Of a stretch of 64,000 nucleotides of DNA, positions 63,939 through 64,000 are shown in pieces. Under the pieces are notes generated by a model. That model was given only the letters and a program-made list of their open reading frames with translations, made no database searches and was not told the DNA's origin. Positions within the stretch are counted from its first letter, which is position 1. The number at the start of each line of letters is the position of its first letter. A program made the translations under genes and the position numbers. This stretch comes from Agelas oroides (lineage: Eukaryota; Porifera; Demospongiae; Agelasida; Agelasidae), in assembly GCA_949130485.1 (NCBI GenBank), contig OX422183.1, positions 5,360,636 through 5,424,635 on the forward strand, in the 5' to 3' direction.

Positions 63939-64000
63939 TGCGCATGCGTACAAATTAGAAAATGGCGTCCTTCGCAACGGACAGCAGCCTCAGAGTGTCG
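63939..64000 (+). CDS. Possible start of a gene running off the right edge
   Basis: TGCGCATGCG (NRF1-like, 63,939-63,948) is followed 14 nt later by AAAATGGCG. The ATG at 63,961 opens MASFATDSSLRVS to the edge. The same pairing of an NRF1-like site and an ATGGCG start is common at housekeeping promoters. The frame is only 13 codons, so this is tentative. Confidence 0.35.

Overview
The window is a piece of an animal nuclear genome. Genes have introns with GT-AG junctions, the histone H4 genes are metazoan in type with a 3' stem-loop, and DNA transposons, LINEs and small foldback elements crowd the spaces between genes. The mix of a ROC-COR-death-domain protein with Pro/Tyr-rich exons, THAP and SWIM/YqaJ/PHD transposon proteins, and very dense MITEs fits an early-branching marine animal, most likely a sponge. 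That assignment is inference; no species marker was found.

Left part (1-11,000): COPS2 (COP9 signalosome subunit 2) on the minus strand, eight exons with the C-terminal third missing off the left edge. It lies head to head, 112 bp apart, with a DDX10/Dbp4-type rRNA-processing helicase on the plus strand. The helicase is interrupted by one intron that carries a Harbinger-like element with TTA target duplications. A histone H4 gene with E2F-like site, TATA-like box and 3' stem-loop follows. The DDX10 3' end plus H4 (about 1.4 kb) is duplicated near 48.7-50.1 kb, where the second H4 carries R3H and R17S.

Middle (11,000-21,600): tandem repeats, a LINE tail, a minus-strand ROC-COR-death domain gene (14.3-19.1 kb) with two duplicated Pro/Tyr-rich exons, and mostly plain DNA upstream of it. 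From 21.6 to 35.0 kb lies a 13-kb tandem array of about 24 units of 460-485 bp with higher-order triplets. A 2,081-bp transposable element with 5-bp target duplications and a tRNA-derived SINE are inserted in it.

Right part (35,000-64,000): mainly mobile DNA. It holds a Tc1/mariner-type MITE (TA duplications), foldback elements sharing a GATGTAGGGA-type motif, a 45-bp coding minisatellite, the 5' half of a LINE (PHD-finger ORF1), a decayed pogo-like element, a small Gypsy-type fossil, the H4 paralog, a SINE, the 3' part of another LINE, and a nearly complete 4.26-kb ISL2EU-like transposon (THAP-DDE transposase plus SWIM-YqaJ-PHD protein) with AT target duplications. The last bases may start another gene on the plus strand.

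Across the window a family of tiny hairpins ending in TAGCCTCGTTCCCAGGCC makes 9-bp target duplications (10 bp in one copy). One insertion has an empty site in the duplicated H4 segment, which dates it after the duplication.
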